Program-made: the position numbers and the translations under genes
In this document: one piece after another, positions 63,645-64,000 of the stretch
Layout: each line of letters starts with the position of its first letter
How positions within the stretch are numbered: position 1 is the stretch's first letter
The notes under the pieces: model-generated
What the model was told of the DNA's origin: nothing
What the model saw: only the letters and a program-made list of their open reading frames with translations
Databases searched by the model: none
NCBI GenBank assembly: GCA_018136815.1
Contig: CM030931.1
Location: 3,091,801-3,155,800 of the forward strand
Length of the DNA: 64,000 bases
Direction of reading: 5' to 3'
Origin: Isochrysis galbana
Taxonomy: Eukaryota > Haptophyta > Isochrysidales > Isochrysidaceae

Positions 63645-64000
63645 ATGCGCACGCACGGCGCCCCCGCGGGGGGCGCCGATGCACATCGCGCCGTGCCCAC
63701 GCACGGCGTGCACAATGTGATTGCAAGTCATCACACGTGCTGCGTAAAGGTAAAGAAACATCTCTTATACGACGAGTTTACGTAGTTGTGGGGCCCTCAG
63801 GGGGTACGCAGAGGGAACGAGTTGACATGCGCACGCACGGCGTATCCGCGGGGGGACCGATGCACATCGCGCCGTGCCCATCCGATGTGATTGCAAGTCA
63901 TCACAGGTGCTCCGTGTGAAATATCTCTTAAATTGTGTGTTTATGTAGTTGTCGGCCATTGAGGAAACGCAAAGGAAAAGCCTTGACACGGCGTCTCCCT
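63645..64000. repeat. Tandem repeat, 182-bp period, running off the window
   Basis: ATGCGCACGCACGGCG at 63645 and 63827; GATGCACATCGCGCCGTGCC and TGTGATTGCAAGTCATCACA follow in both units. A third unit may begin near 63984 (TTGACACGGCG). Each unit holds short inverted words (GCACGGCG / CGCCGTGC). Confidence 0.92.

Overview
This is nuclear DNA from a eukaryotic, photosynthetic, flagellate-type alga with a secondary red plastid. A haptophyte fits best and a heterokont cannot be excluded. The reasons are: genes with short GT-AG introns (about 80 to 240 bp); nucleus-encoded plastid proteins whose leaders end in an AFSAP-like or ALSA-like site (signal peptide followed by a transit peptide); a divinyl chlorophyllide reductase; a tubulin-tyrosine ligase; and EF-hand and coiled-coil proteins of ciliary type. 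Codons are GC-rich. Long homopurine/homopyrimidine tracts and decayed transposons separate the genes.

Layout. 0-2.5 kb: decayed LINE on the minus strand (ORF1 fused by deletion to the end of ORF2). 3.1-4.5 kb: divinyl chlorophyllide 8-vinyl-reductase. 6.0-6.6 kb: unrecognised protein. 6.9-10.3 kb: hAT transposase tail, a phage-type cytosine methyltransferase-like fragment, and a LINE 5' end and tail. 10.9-14.4 kb: four-EF-hand protein and a small gene, set among microsatellites, a minisatellite and a 141-bp inverted repeat. 15.3-16.9 kb: tubulin-tyrosine ligase. 17-20 kb: LINE tails, minisatellite, LRR and ankyrin pieces. 20.7-22.1 kb: short-chain dehydrogenase. 22.7-25.6 kb: LINE pieces. 27.0-28.4 kb: FAD monooxygenase. 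29-29.6 kb: LINE 3' end. 30.0-33.7 kb: EF-hand protein phosphatase of 1224 residues. 36.0-38.2 kb: coiled-coil protein. 38.4-42 kb: LINE pieces. 42.8-45.5 kb: SAPS-type PP6 regulatory subunit, divergent from a PhoD-like phosphatase (45.7-47.3 kb). 48-49.7 kb: LINE pieces. 49.9-50.9 kb: CRAL-TRIO protein. 51.3-55.8 kb: a 4.5-kb interval bounded by 24-bp perfect inverted repeats (hAT-like, with a BED finger), with a 1012-bp Tc1/mariner-like element nested in it. 56.7-57.7 kb: plastid PDZ-like protein. 58-59.2 kb: LINE 5' pieces. 59.7-61.1 kb: tRNA dimethylallyltransferase, divergent from a small plastid membrane protein (61.5-61.9 kb). 63-64 kb: LINE piece and a 182-bp tandem repeat.

The genes form no operon or single pathway; they are ordinary single-copy genes. 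They share two layouts: purine/pyrimidine tracts just upstream of many start codons, and two head-to-head pairs with gaps of only about 0.2-0.3 kb. The most distinctive non-genic signal is a conserved structured 3' tail, with a CCCCT...AGGGG stem and a GCAA-loop hairpin, found in at least five places and on both strands. It follows LINE ORF2 ends where these survive, so it is probably the reverse-transcriptase recognition tail of a LINE family and of its deleted relatives. No rRNA, tRNA or CRISPR array was seen.
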